NCBI GenBank assembly: GCA_033809355.1
Contig: JAPXLV010000003.1
Span: 1-64,000, forward strand
Length of the DNA: 64,000 nucleotides
Source: T3Sed10-213 sp012519365
Lineage (GTDB): Bacteria > Planctomycetota > Phycisphaerae > Sedimentisphaerales > Anaerohalosphaeraceae
Direction: 5' to 3'
Shown piece after piece: positions 27,806 through 35,367 of this stretch. Under the pieces are notes generated by a model, which saw only the letters and a list, made by a program, of their open reading frames with translations, had not been told where the DNA came from and did not search any database. The position numbers were made by a program, and so were the translations under genes. The first letter of the stretch is position 1. Every line of letters starts with the position of its first letter.

Positions 27806-28468
27806 TTACGCACGTCGCCGACGCAGCAGCGCCAAGCCGCCTAATCCCAGAATCGACAGCGTTGCCGGCTCGGGAACAACAACCGAAACATTGTCAATGC
27901 CCACGAATGGCTTAGTCGCATCGGTACCCGTAAAGGCAATCCGGATGAACAACATATCGTCAACGCCAACCGTACCGCTGTTGAAATTAATGATCGTCAT
28001 CTGGTCGTCATAGGTCCCCTTGATCCCAATATCATCATTCCCGTCACCGCGTGCGACAATATCCAGCGGGCCGCCGATCACGCTGCTGGCCGTGTCCAGC
28101 GTCTGGCCTACCAGCAGGTCAACCCAAGCGGTTGCCGTTCGGGCGGGGTTATCGGTCTCGCACACGATCGCGGCAGAAAAGATATAATCCGTATCCGCAG
28201 CCACGGCTATAGGTCTGCTGTTAATCCCGGTCCCCGCCGCGGCATTGGCGGCGCTGGCAATCCACAGTGTCTGGCCGCCAAAATTTTGCCAGGTATAAAA
28301 AATACGGCTGGCATTGGCGCCTGAACCTTGACCGTTCCAGGTCCAGTTGCCGGTGGCACTGAAGTCGGCCGGGTCACCCACGGGATAGGCCTCGAAATCA
28401 TCGACGAATACCGCGCTTGCCGCGGTCGCCAAGGCCACAATCATTGTCAATACTGCTAATCTCTTCAT
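27806..28468 (-). CDS. PEP-CTERM protein with the beta-sandwich module of the sialidase
   Basis: 220 residues. Signal peptide (about 1-22), a single module (about 23-195), then a PEP-CTERM sorting tail: VPEPATLSIL, a hydrophobic stretch and RRRR. PEP-CTERM tails are recognised by exosortase, which anchors or releases the protein at the envelope. The module aligns with residues 28-215 of the sialidase: DDFEAY-PGD, NFGG--W-, SRPI, Y-FSA--V-ET, GP---AS-V--GP, ARGDG, G-DD. This suggests a shared glycan-binding part, which is an inference. The ATG at 28468 lies 8 bases from GGAGG; the ATG at 28474 is too close to it. Confidence 0.85.
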   Translation of the reverse strand: MKRLAVLTMIVALATAASAVFVDDFEAYPVGDPADFSATGNWTWNGQGSGANASRIFYTWQNFGGQTLWIASAANAAAGTGINSRPIAVAADTDYIFSAAIVCETDNPARTATAWVDLLVGQTLDTASSVIGGPLDIVARGDGNDDIGIKGTYDDQMTIINFNSGTVGVDDMLFIRIAFTGTDATKPFVGIDNVSVVVPEPATLSILGLGGLALLRRRRA

Positions 28469-28531
28469 CGTCATTACCTCCATACTAAAAGTTAAGATTA
28501 CGTTAACGACAGATCATCTACTGTGTGCCGA

Positions 28532-29170
28532 TTATGCGCGACGCCGACGCAGCAGCGCCAATCCGCCCAGTCCCAGAATCGACAGCGTCGCCGGTTCGGG
28601 AATATAGGTCGCCTGAAACTGGCCGTCCCAGTCATTGGCGATTTCGTTGATACGAATCCAGCCGCCGCCGGTGTATTGGTTGCCGACCGTCAAACGCACT
28701 GCGCCTTTGACGATTTGCAGCGAATCATTCTCGTTGTACTGCACAAACATCATCGCGTATTGCGTATTGGCATCGAGTTCGAGGGCGTCAAACTGCCATG
28801 TCATCAGGTCGTTGGCCGCAAAATTTAGTGCATTGAGCGAATTGACGGAAATACCGAGCAATGTCTCGTCAGTCATTTCGGCGACCTGCAGAGCCGAATA
28901 CACTGCCAAATACGTTTCGCCCGGCTCGGGCAGGTTGGTTTTTGAGTCCGTTTTCGCATACGTCCAATCCATCAGATACACAGTATCCGGAACCGCGTAA
29001 CCGTCAGGAACAATCTTGCCGGCGTTGGGGGTGAAGATTTGCCCCCATCCGTCGGCACGATTGTCCCACGTGCCGAATGTGGGGTGGCCGGCCTTAAACG
29101 TCATGCCCGCAGCAGCCGAAAGCCCCATTGCCAGGGCCGCACTTAACATTACAATCATTTTCGCTTTCAT
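28532..29170 (-). CDS. PEP-CTERM protein related to the N-terminus of neighbouring LamG protein
   Basis: 212 residues. Signal peptide (ending GLSAAAG), one module and a PEP-CTERM tail (IPEPATLSILGLGGLALL then RRRR). The module matches the first 200 residues of the 25538-27490 protein closely. The tail is almost identical to that of the preceding PEP-CTERM gene at both protein and DNA level, pointing to duplication of the tail. Function unknown; envelope sorted. Good ribosome site GGAGG before ATG 29170. It lies 63 bases upstream of the other PEP-CTERM gene, so the two are probably one transcript ending at 27701. Confidence 0.85.
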   Translation of the reverse strand: MKAKMIVMLSAALAMGLSAAAGMTFKAGHPTFGTWDNRADGWGQIFTPNAGKIVPDGYAVPDTVYLMDWTYAKTDSKTNLPEPGETYLAVYSALQVAEMTDETLLGISVNSLNALNFAANDLMTWQFDALELDANTQYAMMFVQYNENDSLQIVKGAVRLTVGNQYTGGGWIRINEIANDWDGQFQATYIPEPATLSILGLGGLALLRRRRA

Positions 29171-29275
29171 CTTTCAAACCTCCGCAAAAATAAACCGTTT
29201 ACCTCATCGGCGGACCATCCACCGATGATTCGGTAAACCGACATCGCAGAATCCCTTTTCTGTTTTCAAGACGCT

Positions 29276-30103
29276 TTATCGCCACGTTTGAGGGATATAA
29301 AAATATCCATCCGAACTCATCATCGTCTCCTGACCGGTGTAGCGTCGGACGCTGCCGTCGGTGTAGCCGGCATTCATCCGCAGTTCTTCCATTTCCGTGG
29401 GAAGCCGACCGGTAGAGGGAATCGAGCCGGGGGCGGGCACATAGATCCAGAAGGACGCGCAATAATTTCCATACATAGGATCTCTGTTGTACTCTTTGAA
29501 TAGGCCGGAACCGCGTCGCGGCTGATGCGACAGCCACCAGTCTTCAGCCACGCCGGGCCAATTGTAAATACTGTCGGACAAAAGCAACTGAGCACCGGCT
29601 TTGGTATCGCCCCTGCCCTTCGGCCCTGTAAAGTGCCGACCATCGAGCATCGGCATGGAATAACCGCCCCAGTATAAGTTATACGAGCAGTTTGTGCCTT
29701 CTCCGGAGTCTTTGTAGTTTTCGTATTGATACTGCAATTCCGCATAATCCCTGGTACGTCCCAGCGGGCACATAAAGGTGTCAACCAGAGGCAGATAGCT
29801 CCCCAAATAATAGTACGTGCCTTCATTTTTGGCCCACCCGGCTACACCCTGATGGTAATTCAGGTAATTGGCCACGCTGAATGTTCCATTTATACGTTCA
29901 GCCGGATGGGGAGGCAGAACGCTCTGATTATCAGCGGCGTAGGCCAGCACGCCCTTGACCGTCTGGTTCAGATTGTTGGCACAAATGATCAGGTTGGCGG
30001 ATTCCTTGGCTTTACGTAATGAAGGCACAACAACCGACATCAACAACGCGATGATGGCAATCACCACAAGCAGTTCGATGAGTGTGAATGCTTTCGGTTT
30101 CAT
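29276..30103 (-). CDS. Pseudopilin-like protein with prepilin cleavage motif
   Basis: 275 residues. The N-terminus KPKAFTLIELLVVIAIIALL is the prepilin processing and helix motif. The remainder is a soluble domain with paired cysteines and ends near MNAGYTDGSV, the DG-S part of the H-X9-DG type tail. It is similar in design to the protein at 10275 (both have VVPSLR-AK and C-NNL/C-SNL). ATG 30103 fits the processing site. It follows the GntR regulator by 25 bases, suggesting joint transcription from the promoter at 31001. Confidence 0.85.
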   Translation of the reverse strand: MKPKAFTLIELLVVIAIIALLMSVVVPSLRKAKESANLIICANNLNQTVKGVLAYAADNQSVLPPHPAERINGTFSVANYLNYHQGVAGWAKNEGTYYYLGSYLPLVDTFMCPLGRTRDYAELQYQYENYKDSGEGTNCSYNLYWGGYSMPMLDGRHFTGPKGRGDTKAGAQLLLSDSIYNWPGVAEDWWLSHQPRRGSGLFKEYNRDPMYGNYCASFWIYVPAPGSIPSTGRLPTEMEELRMNAGYTDGSVRRYTGQETMMSSDGYFYIPQTWR

Positions 30104-30128
30104 TGTTTCCCTTTCAAAAAAACTGTAC

Positions 30129-30908
30129 TTACGTCCTCTGATTCTTGCGGTCTGACAGAAGTTTAAAAACATATAAAAAATGTATCGAAATCATCTCAGC
30201 CGCTTCATGACTGTTGCGTCGGGCCAGGGCATCATACAGTTGACGATGGGTGGACATGCCGGGCGCTTCAAGCATTTTGCTGTATTGTTCAGTTCCCATT
30301 GATCGAACAAGTACATGATAGGCCATGGCGTACCATTGCATGAGTTTGGGACGATAGACACGAACATAATGAGGACCGCCGGCCATCTCATTGACGGCCA
30401 GATGAAAATTGATATCTTCCCGCCTGAAGGTATTGATATCGGACTGACGGATGGCCTCATCCATGCGATCAATAATTTTCTCAAGTTGCGCCTTTTGATT
30501 GTCGGTAATATGTGAGGCCAGGGCATAAAAGGAACCCGTCTCAAACGTCACGCGAAAGCGATAAATATCCATCGCGATCTGAGGATCGCTAAAATCCACC
30601 AGAAAAGACCCGCGATTGCGGTCGGTATAAATCCAGCTTTCCTGGCGAAGTCTGTAAAAGGCCTCTCGTACGGGGCCGTTGCTGACCTGAAGTTCCTTGG
30701 CCACAACCGATTCGGTGATTTTTCCGCCATAATGAATTTGAGTTTTGGGGTCTTCGCCGGGGAAAACGATCTCACGCAGAATATGCTCGTACACCTCCTC
30801 AGCCAAGGCGCTGTTTTTGCTGGACCTCTCATGAAAAGGAATGTAGTCGAATACCTGGTGCATAGGAACAGCCGTCATTGTGTGTGCGATCTCCTTGAGT
30901 GAACTCAT
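30129..30908 (-). CDS. GntR-family transcriptional regulator, FadR/FCD type
   Basis: 259 residues. An N-terminal winged helix-turn-helix (about 35-100, with ITESVVAKELQVSNGPVREAFYRLRQE) is followed by an all-helical FCD ligand domain (about 105-250) with FRVTFETGSFYALA and NFHLAV, the latter holding metal/ligand histidines typical of FCD. Such regulators usually sense sugar acids or other small carboxylates and repress nearby operons. The ligand is not known here; a sialic acid or hexuronate catabolite is possible given the neighbours. The start has AGGTG upstream. Its own promoter (31001-31028) is followed by a three-fold 8-bp repeat that is a likely autoregulatory operator. Confidence 0.88.
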   Translation of the reverse strand: MSSLKEIAHTMTAVPMHQVFDYIPFHERSSKNSALAEEVYEHILREIVFPGEDPKTQIHYGGKITESVVAKELQVSNGPVREAFYRLRQESWIYTDRNRGSFLVDFSDPQIAMDIYRFRVTFETGSFYALASHITDNQKAQLEKIIDRMDEAIRQSDINTFRREDINFHLAVNEMAGGPHYVRVYRPKLMQWYAMAYHVLVRSMGTEQYSKMLEAPGMSTHRQLYDALARRNSHEAAEMISIHFLYVFKLLSDRKNQRT

Positions 30909-30971
30909 AGGGACACCTTTCCTATCAGCAATTAAACATGGATGGCCTTACGTATCATGATAAACTCCACA

Positions 30972-30997
30972 AAGTACTTAAGTACTTAAGCACTTAA
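30972..30997. promoter_or_regulatory. Likely GntR operator, tandem palindromic 8-mers
   Basis: AAGTACTT, AAGTACTT and AAGCACTT follow each other without gaps, and the first two are perfect palindromes. The block lies immediately downstream of the -10 of the gntR promoter on the minus strand, where a bound repressor would block initiation. Confidence 0.5.
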
Positions 30998-31000
30998 TTG

Positions 31001-31028
31001 ATTATAAGGAAATTCAGATCCTAAGCAA
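31001..31028 (-). promoter_or_regulatory. Sigma-70 type promoter of the gntR-pseudopilin unit
   Basis: On the minus strand TTGCTT (31028-31023) and TATAAT (31006-31001) are separated by 16 bases. The operator-like repeat begins 3 bases beyond the -10. The remaining intergenic DNA up to 31171 is AT-rich with no gene. Confidence 0.6.
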
Positions 31029-31171
31029 GAATTTTTTTTAAAAAAACAGGGTTTTGCCGGGAAAAACGACTTAGGTTTTAAGTTTTATAATCACAACTCT
31101 TTTTCATAAAAGAGGTTAAGATTACCAATGAAACTCGCCAAAAAATGTAAATCCCCCGCCCCTCCAAAAGA

Positions 31172-31204
31172 AAAAGGCGTTGGCCGCTCACGGCCAAACG
31201 CCTG
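31172..31204 (-). terminator. Rho-independent terminator of the GH2 gene
   Basis: AGGCGTTTGGCC and GGCCAACGCCT form a stem with one bulge, followed on the minus strand by TTTTT. It lies 50 bases after the stop of the GH2 gene. Confidence 0.85.
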
Positions 31205-31254
31205 TTCTAATTCAACCTAATCCGCCCAAAATAGATCTCAAATCTAATGTTTTC

Positions 31255-34200
31255 TTATTGTCCCCTGGTCCGGGAGGGCGGCACTGCCATCACATCCAAT
31301 TCAGCCACGGTGGTGTAGTAACTGCCGCCGTGTTCATCGAGGGCCTTGAGCCGAATATACCGCCCTTGCTGCGGCTGATCAAAAAAAACCTCCTGCCATC
31401 GTGTATGATTTTCGAAGGTGCCGCTTTTGACCTGCTGCCATTGTCGGCCATCCGGGCTGACATAAAACTCATAACGCCCGATACGACCATTGACTGAATC
31501 CTGGCGTGCTAAATATCGGAATCCCACGAGATTCAACAGTTGGCCCAAATCCACATCGATCTCATGCGGCATCGGTTCGCGCGTCGAAGTATAGTTGGTA
31601 TGCCAAAACGTGGAGGGGTCGCCGTCAATGGCGTGTTCCTTCTCCCCTTCGCCGCCCTGCACACTATCGGCCCGAACCACACGCCACGTGCTTTTATCCA
31701 AGTCGAGCAAATCATAAAACTTAGGAAATTCGTGACGGGTCGGCAGACTCTCAACGCCTTCCGGCGTTCGAGTCAAAACATAGAGTGTTCCGGCCTGGTC
31801 AAAGACAAACGGCCCTGTATAACGGACAGCACGCACTCTGTCGGCCGGATTGTCAAACCAATACAGCACGTCCATTCCATCGGGTGAATGCAGACTGATT
31901 TGGCGTGCATGCCGATTTTCAGAGACCTTCACTTTGGTCGCGATGACCGTCGGCGGCAGCGGTACAGAAATCTTCAGACGACCCTGCTCGGCCATTTGGT
32001 TCAGACGCTGGACGCGAAGCGGCGAAAAGGTATAACGCATCCGCATCGTTTCAGGCGTAAACCGATAAATGTCCATTGGCGCCGGCCCGCAACTGGCACC
32101 GCCCAGTCCCATATGTGCGACATCAATACAAAGCACTACTTCGTCGCGTGGTATGACGCGATGAATATGCCGGGCCTGGTCGAAATCTTCAGCCGTATTG
32201 TGAAGAGCACTGGCTGAATACAGCCCGCCCATTTGAATCATCACACCGCGTCCTTGGGTGTCGGTCAAAGCCGCCCAGCGCAGCTCAGTCTTGTTGCCGT
32301 TGTCTTGCGGCCGAACATACCGTTCATATTGCTCGGCTACCGGCCCTTGATACACTCCGACATCGGCGCTTTGCCAGCGATCCCAATAGCTTTCGTGCGG
32401 GCCGCGTCCCAGCCAGGTAAAGGTATCAAACGATTCTGCAATTTTCATCTGAACGCCGATCTTTGGCAGCAAAGGCATCGGGCCATAAGGCACGATTTCA
32501 TTCTGCACATCAATCCATCCATTGCCAAACACCGTAAACAAGGCCGTATGCGTAAAGCCGACCGCCTGCCGTCCGGCAGCCAGACAATCGGTCACCATCT
32601 GAATCTGAGCTGTATGAGCGTTGACTTGCCGAACGCGGATATCCTTGACCGTATAAATCAGCTCATCCAGACGAGCGTTTCTAAAATTGCTTTCGAACCA
32701 TTTATCGTTATCTGCAAATGCCCGAAAGACGTTTAGCTGCGGGCCGTGTCCGTGATGCAGAATTTCCCGCCCGTCATAGACCAGCGACGAAAGTGTACCA
32801 CTGTAGCGGCTCCACTGAGCGCTGAACGCCCGCGATTGGACTGTTATACCCGAATCCGTCTGCGAAACGGTCAGCTGGGGCATCGGTGACGCCGCGGATT
32901 TCGCCGCCGGCGTCTTATACGGCAGCACCAGTTGTGCAGCCGCTGCGATATGGCCTCGTTCCGTATGAAACGCTGGTTTCGTGGTCACCAGCGAAACATT
33001 CAAAAAGTATTCCGCCGCCAGCATAAGGCTTGGCTGTTGAACCGGCAGGGTCAGCATTGCCGATTGACCGGCCGCGGTATCTGGCAGGGAAAATCGGCCG
33101 CTCGCAATCGCAAGGCCGTCTTCCAGCAATTCCCACCGTCCCTCAAACTGATTGAGGTTGGTAAAATAATAACGATTGTCAATCTTTATTTGCACACTGT
33201 CGGTTTTGACTTCGACCAGCCCGAACTTGGCATATTGATAGACCCGCTTGACCTCCCGCAGTTTGGCGGTGATATTGCGATCCGGATCGACCACACCGTT
33301 GATGCAGAAATTGTGATCATTGGGCCAGTCGCCGTAGTCGCCGCCGTAGGCGAAAAACCACTCCGGCGAACCGTCCGGATTTGTATAGCCGGTATATTTA
33401 CGCAGCCCCTGATCCACCCAGTCCCAAATGCAGCCGCCGATCAGGCGGGGATAGGTCTCAAACACATCCCAGTATTCTTTCAGGTTACCGATGGCGTTGC
33501 CCATCGCGTGCGCATATTCACACACAAAAAAGGGTTTGGGCGAATCGCTACGGCCCTGATTTTCGAGCCATTCGACCGACGGATACATCACACTTTGGAT
33601 ATCAGCCACGGAATTATCGCGCTCATAATGAATCGGACGGGATTGGTCGATCGCCAAAATTGCCTTTCGTCCGGCGGCAAAATTCCGCCCGGGGCCGGCT
33701 TCATTGCCCATTGACCAGATCACCACCGAGGGATGATTTTTGTGGGCATGCACCATACGCTCCATGCGGTCGGTATGCGCGATTTCCCAACTGGCGGCAT
33801 GTCCCAACGATTCGCGGCCGTACCCCATACCGTGGGACTCGACATTCGCTTCATCGATCACATAAATCCCGTATAAATCGCACAAATCGTACCAAATGCT
33901 CTGATTGGGATAGTGGCTGTTGCGCACCGTATTGATGTTGTGCTGTTTAAACAAATCCAGATCGCGAATCATCGAGTCCGGCGTAATCGCCTGCCCGCGA
34001 TCGGGATCATGTTCATGGCGATTGACGCCCTTGAGCAAGATCGGCACGCCGTTAATATGGAACTGCCGGTCTTTCAATTCAATCTTTCGAAAACCGTAAC
34101 GGGTCCCCTTGACTTCTGTCGTTTCGCCATTGACATCCTGTACTTCCACCAACACGGTATAAAGTATCGGCGTTTCAGATGTCCATTTTGCCGGATTGGA

Positions 34201-35196
34201 CACCCGCCCGCGCAGGGTCACTTCGGTCTGACGTGCGGCGGCGATAGGAACCGGCCCAGAGTCGCACAGCGGTGATTGCAGCAGCACCCCATCCGGCCCG
34301 ACCAGATGCGCAACGACCTTTCGCGTCGTGGCAGTATCGGTTAAATTGCGAATCACCGCACGGACCGCCACATCGGCGTCACGATACTGCGGATCCAGAT
34401 CGGACTGAACAAAATAATCCCACAGCTGCACTCGCGGCGTTGCGAACAAAAACACATCCCGATATATCCCGCTGAGCCGCCAAAAATCCTGATCTTCCAG
34501 ATAACTTCCGTCCGACCAGCGATACACCTCAACGGCCATATCGTTGGTGCCCGGCTTAAGATAGTCGGTTATGTTAAACTCTGCCGGCAGCCGACTGCCT
34601 TGGCTGTAACCGACCTTTTGACCGTTAACCCACAGATAAAACGCCGATGAAACGCCGGCAAAATGAACAAACACCTCTTTGTCCGACCACCCGGCCGGTA
34701 CGGTAAAACGGCGACGATAAGAGCCGACCGGATTTGGCTCACGCTTAGCGGTATAATACACCGGCACATCGCCGATTACCTTGGGAGGATTTTTGGTATG
34801 GGGATACGTGATATTCACATAGATGGGAGTTCCATAGCCGTAAAGCTCCCAGTTGGAAGGCACCGGAATCGTGTCCCACGCACGGTCGTCAAAATCGGTG
34901 TGGAAAAAATCAGCCGGCCGCTGATCAGGGTGGTTGACCCAGTGAAACTTCCAGTCGCCGTTTAAGGATTGATAATAATCGGAGGCATACCGTTTGGCCG
35001 TCAGCTCCTGCGGGGTGGTCCATTGCAAACCCGCCAACGCCGAGCGAACAGAACCAAAGGACAGGCCCGACGCACGAGCAGGCTCTTTATTGATGCCGAT
35101 CACCGTCTCATCTTCCCAGTCCGGTGCCGCCCAAAGTCCCTGAACCGTCAACACTCCCAGCACCATCACCATCAGTCCTTTTTGTATCGCCGTCAT
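31255..35196 (-). CDS. GH2 beta-galactosidase, secreted, with C-terminal F5/8-type carbohydrate-binding domain
   Basis: 1313 residues. Hydrolyses terminal beta-galactosides. Seen: signal peptide (about 1-23, ending LTVQGLWA), sugar-binding domain (WKFHWVNHPDQRP, PSNWELYGYGTPIY, EVYRWSDGSYLEDQDFWRLSGI), catalytic barrel with GVNRHEHDP, acid/base Glu499 in MGNEAG and nucleophile Glu560 in FVCEYAHAMGN, and the large C-terminal domain of LacZ-type enzymes (PHESYWDR). After about residue 1170 there is a discoidin/CBM32-like domain (AIDGDPSTFWHT ... RYIRLKAL). The length equals LacZ plus this domain. ATG 35196 with AAGGAT upstream fits the signal peptide. A terminator upstream at 35306 suggests its own promoter. 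In context it would remove galactose uncovered by the sialidase. Confidence 0.92.
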   Translation of the reverse strand: MTAIQKGLMVMVLGVLTVQGLWAAPDWEDETVIGINKEPARASGLSFGSVRSALAGLQWTTPQELTAKRYASDYYQSLNGDWKFHWVNHPDQRPADFFHTDFDDRAWDTIPVPSNWELYGYGTPIYVNITYPHTKNPPKVIGDVPVYYTAKREPNPVGSYRRRFTVPAGWSDKEVFVHFAGVSSAFYLWVNGQKVGYSQGSRLPAEFNITDYLKPGTNDMAVEVYRWSDGSYLEDQDFWRLSGIYRDVFLFATPRVQLWDYFVQSDLDPQYRDADVAVRAVIRNLTDTATTRKVVAHLVGPDGVLLQSPLCDSGPVPIAAARQTEVTLRGRVSNPAKWTSETPILYTVLVEVQDVNGETTEVKGTRYGFRKIELKDRQFHINGVPILLKGVNRHEHDPDRGQAITPDSMIRDLDLFKQHNINTVRNSHYPNQSIWYDLCDLYGIYVIDEANVESHGMGYGRESLGHAASWEIAHTDRMERMVHAHKNHPSVVIWSMGNEAGPGRNFAAGRKAILAIDQSRPIHYERDNSVADIQSVMYPSVEWLENQGRSDSPKPFFVCEYAHAMGNAIGNLKEYWDVFETYPRLIGGCIWDWVDQGLRKYTGYTNPDGSPEWFFAYGGDYGDWPNDHNFCINGVVDPDRNITAKLREVKRVYQYAKFGLVEVKTDSVQIKIDNRYYFTNLNQFEGRWELLEDGLAIASGRFSLPDTAAGQSAMLTLPVQQPSLMLAAEYFLNVSLVTTKPAFHTERGHIAAAAQLVLPYKTPAAKSAASPMPQLTVSQTDSGITVQSRAFSAQWSRYSGTLSSLVYDGREILHHGHGPQLNVFRAFADNDKWFESNFRNARLDELIYTVKDIRVRQVNAHTAQIQMVTDCLAAGRQAVGFTHTALFTVFGNGWIDVQNEIVPYGPMPLLPKIGVQMKIAESFDTFTWLGRGPHESYWDRWQSADVGVYQGPVAEQYERYVRPQDNGNKTELRWAALTDTQGRGVMIQMGGLYSASALHNTAEDFDQARHIHRVIPRDEVVLCIDVAHMGLGGASCGPAPMDIYRFTPETMRMRYTFSPLRVQRLNQMAEQGRLKISVPLPPTVIATKVKVSENRHARQISLHSPDGMDVLYWFDNPADRVRAVRYTGPFVFDQAGTLYVLTRTPEGVESLPTRHEFPKFYDLLDLDKSTWRVVRADSVQGGEGEKEHAIDGDPSTFWHTNYTSTREPMPHEIDVDLGQLLNLVGFRYLARQDSVNGRIGRYEFYVSPDGRQWQQVKSGTFENHTRWQEVFFDQPQQGRYIRLKALDEHGGSYYTTVAELDVMAVPPSRTRGQ

Positions 35197-35305
35197 TTCT
35201 ATCCTTTCCGTCAGAAGATGAACATTTTGTATCATTGCTGAATCGGCTTTTGAAAGAAGTCCTCTTATCTGCTCACAAAAGTTTGCCGTTCAAACCGCAA
35301 AACCC

Positions 35306-35346
35306 AAAAGAGTCTCGGCAAGCCGTCGGTTCCGGCCTGCCGAGAC
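35306..35346 (-). terminator. Rho-independent terminator of the metalloprotease gene
   Basis: GTCTCGGCA and TGCCGAGAC form a 9-bp stem around an 18-base GC-rich loop, followed on the minus strand by TCTTTT. It lies just after the stop of the protease gene. Confidence 0.75.
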
Positions 35347-35367
35347 ATCATAGGGGAAAACACCCCG

